In this document: positions 5,231 through 5,502 of the stretch, in pieces | How the letters are laid out: each line of letters begins with the position of its first letter | How positions within the stretch are numbered: position 1 is the first letter of the stretch | Assembly: GCA_002898935.1 (NCBI GenBank) | Contig: BEII01000144.1 | Location: forward strand, 1-5,502 | Direction: 5' to 3' | DNA from: a bacterium HR32 | GTDB lineage: Bacteria > Sysuimicrobiota > Sysuimicrobiia > Sysuimicrobiales > Sysuimicrobiaceae | DNA length: 5,502 bases | The notes under the pieces: model-generated | The model's database searches: none | What the model saw: only the letters and a program-made list of their open reading frames with translations | What the model was told of the DNA's origin: nothing | Position numbers and translations under genes: made by a program

Positions 5231-5502
5231 ATGGTTCTCCTTCAAGCGCAGGGCGCGCAGGGGCAGGGCAGCCTCCTGCCCACGCTCATCGTGTGGGGGC
5301 TGCTCCTCGTGATGTTCTACCTGCTGCTCATCCGGCCGCAACAGCAGCAGCAGAAACGCCGCCGGGAGATGCTGAGCAAGCTCCGCAAGGGCGACCGGGT
5401 GGTGACCGTGGGCGGGCTGCACGCCACCATCCTCGACGTGCAGGACGACGTCCTGACCCTGGAGCTGGCGCCCAACGTCCGGGTCCGGGCGGACCGCGGC
5501 GC
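5231..5502 (+). CDS. yajC: preprotein translocase subunit YajC, 5' part
   Basis: YajC is a small inner-membrane protein that associates with SecDF and the SecYEG translocon. The gene runs off the right edge; about 90 codons are seen, which is most of a typical 85-115 residue YajC. After a short Gln/Gly-rich N-terminus comes one membrane helix (about 15-34, TLIVWGLLLVMFYLLLI), then the family hallmark RPQQQQQKRRREM, and the soluble domain with KLRKGDRVVTVGGLHATILDV. Start ATG 5231 is preceded by GGGAGGGG (5221-5228). A promoter with extended -10 lies about 105 bp upstream, so it probably starts a new transcript that would be expected to continue into secD and secF outside the window. Five consecutive glutamines follow the helix, longer than the usual two or three. 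Confidence 0.95.
   Translation, partial: MVLLQAQGAQGQGSLLPTLIVWGLLLVMFYLLLIRPQQQQQKRRREMLSKLRKGDRVVTVGGLHATILDVQDDVLTLELAPNVRVRADRG

Noticed and set aside
5221..5245. Resemblance of GGGGCGATGGTTCTCC to the fluoride riboswitch opening.
   Set aside because: The match is the ribosome binding site and first codons of yajC; the rest of the fluoride motif is absent.

Overview
The window is high-GC bacterial DNA (GC-rich throughout, by eye near 70 percent) and almost entirely coding. It looks like a core chromosomal locus of a deep-branching, Gram-positive-related or thermophile-related lineage. The clues are a RuvC with histidine in place of the third catalytic aspartate (as in Thermus), a SpoIID/LytB-family gene directly behind ruvB, and the yebC-ruvCAB-DUF2905-spoIID-yajC order typical of Firmicutes-like genomes. 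I cannot name the phylum from sequence alone.

Layout, plus strand: the 3' end of yebC (1-206), then ruvC (326-820), ruvA (817-1452) and ruvB (1449-2477), which together encode the Holliday-junction branch-migration and resolution machine. A small two-helix DUF2905 membrane protein (2515-2733) and an exported SpoIID/LytB-domain protein (2730-3866) follow. Three junctions are 4-bp start/stop overlaps (GTGA, ATGA, GTGA), so translation is probably coupled along one operon. At the right edge yajC (5231 to beyond the window) begins, encoding the Sec translocon accessory subunit that normally precedes secD-secF.

Minus strand: a two-gene unit lies between spoIID and yajC, where related genomes usually have queA and tgt. 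It consists of an unrecognised 173-residue protein (5033-4512) and a class I SAM-dependent methyltransferase (4515-3853). The methyltransferase has no ATG, GTG or TTG in frame upstream of its conserved N-terminus; the best start is a CTG overlapping the upstream stop as CTGA. Its 3' end overlaps that of spoIID by 14 bp, tail to tail.

The 197-bp gap 5034-5230 carries two divergent promoters, a near-perfect TATAAT for the minus-strand pair and an extended -10 (TGTTATACT) for yajC, plus small hairpins in the yajC leader. I see no CRISPR, tRNA, insertion sequence or obvious new defence system. The most noteworthy points are the RuvA loop lacking the acidic pin, the His-type RuvC site, the CTG-coupled methyltransferase, and the insertion of this pair at the queA-tgt position.
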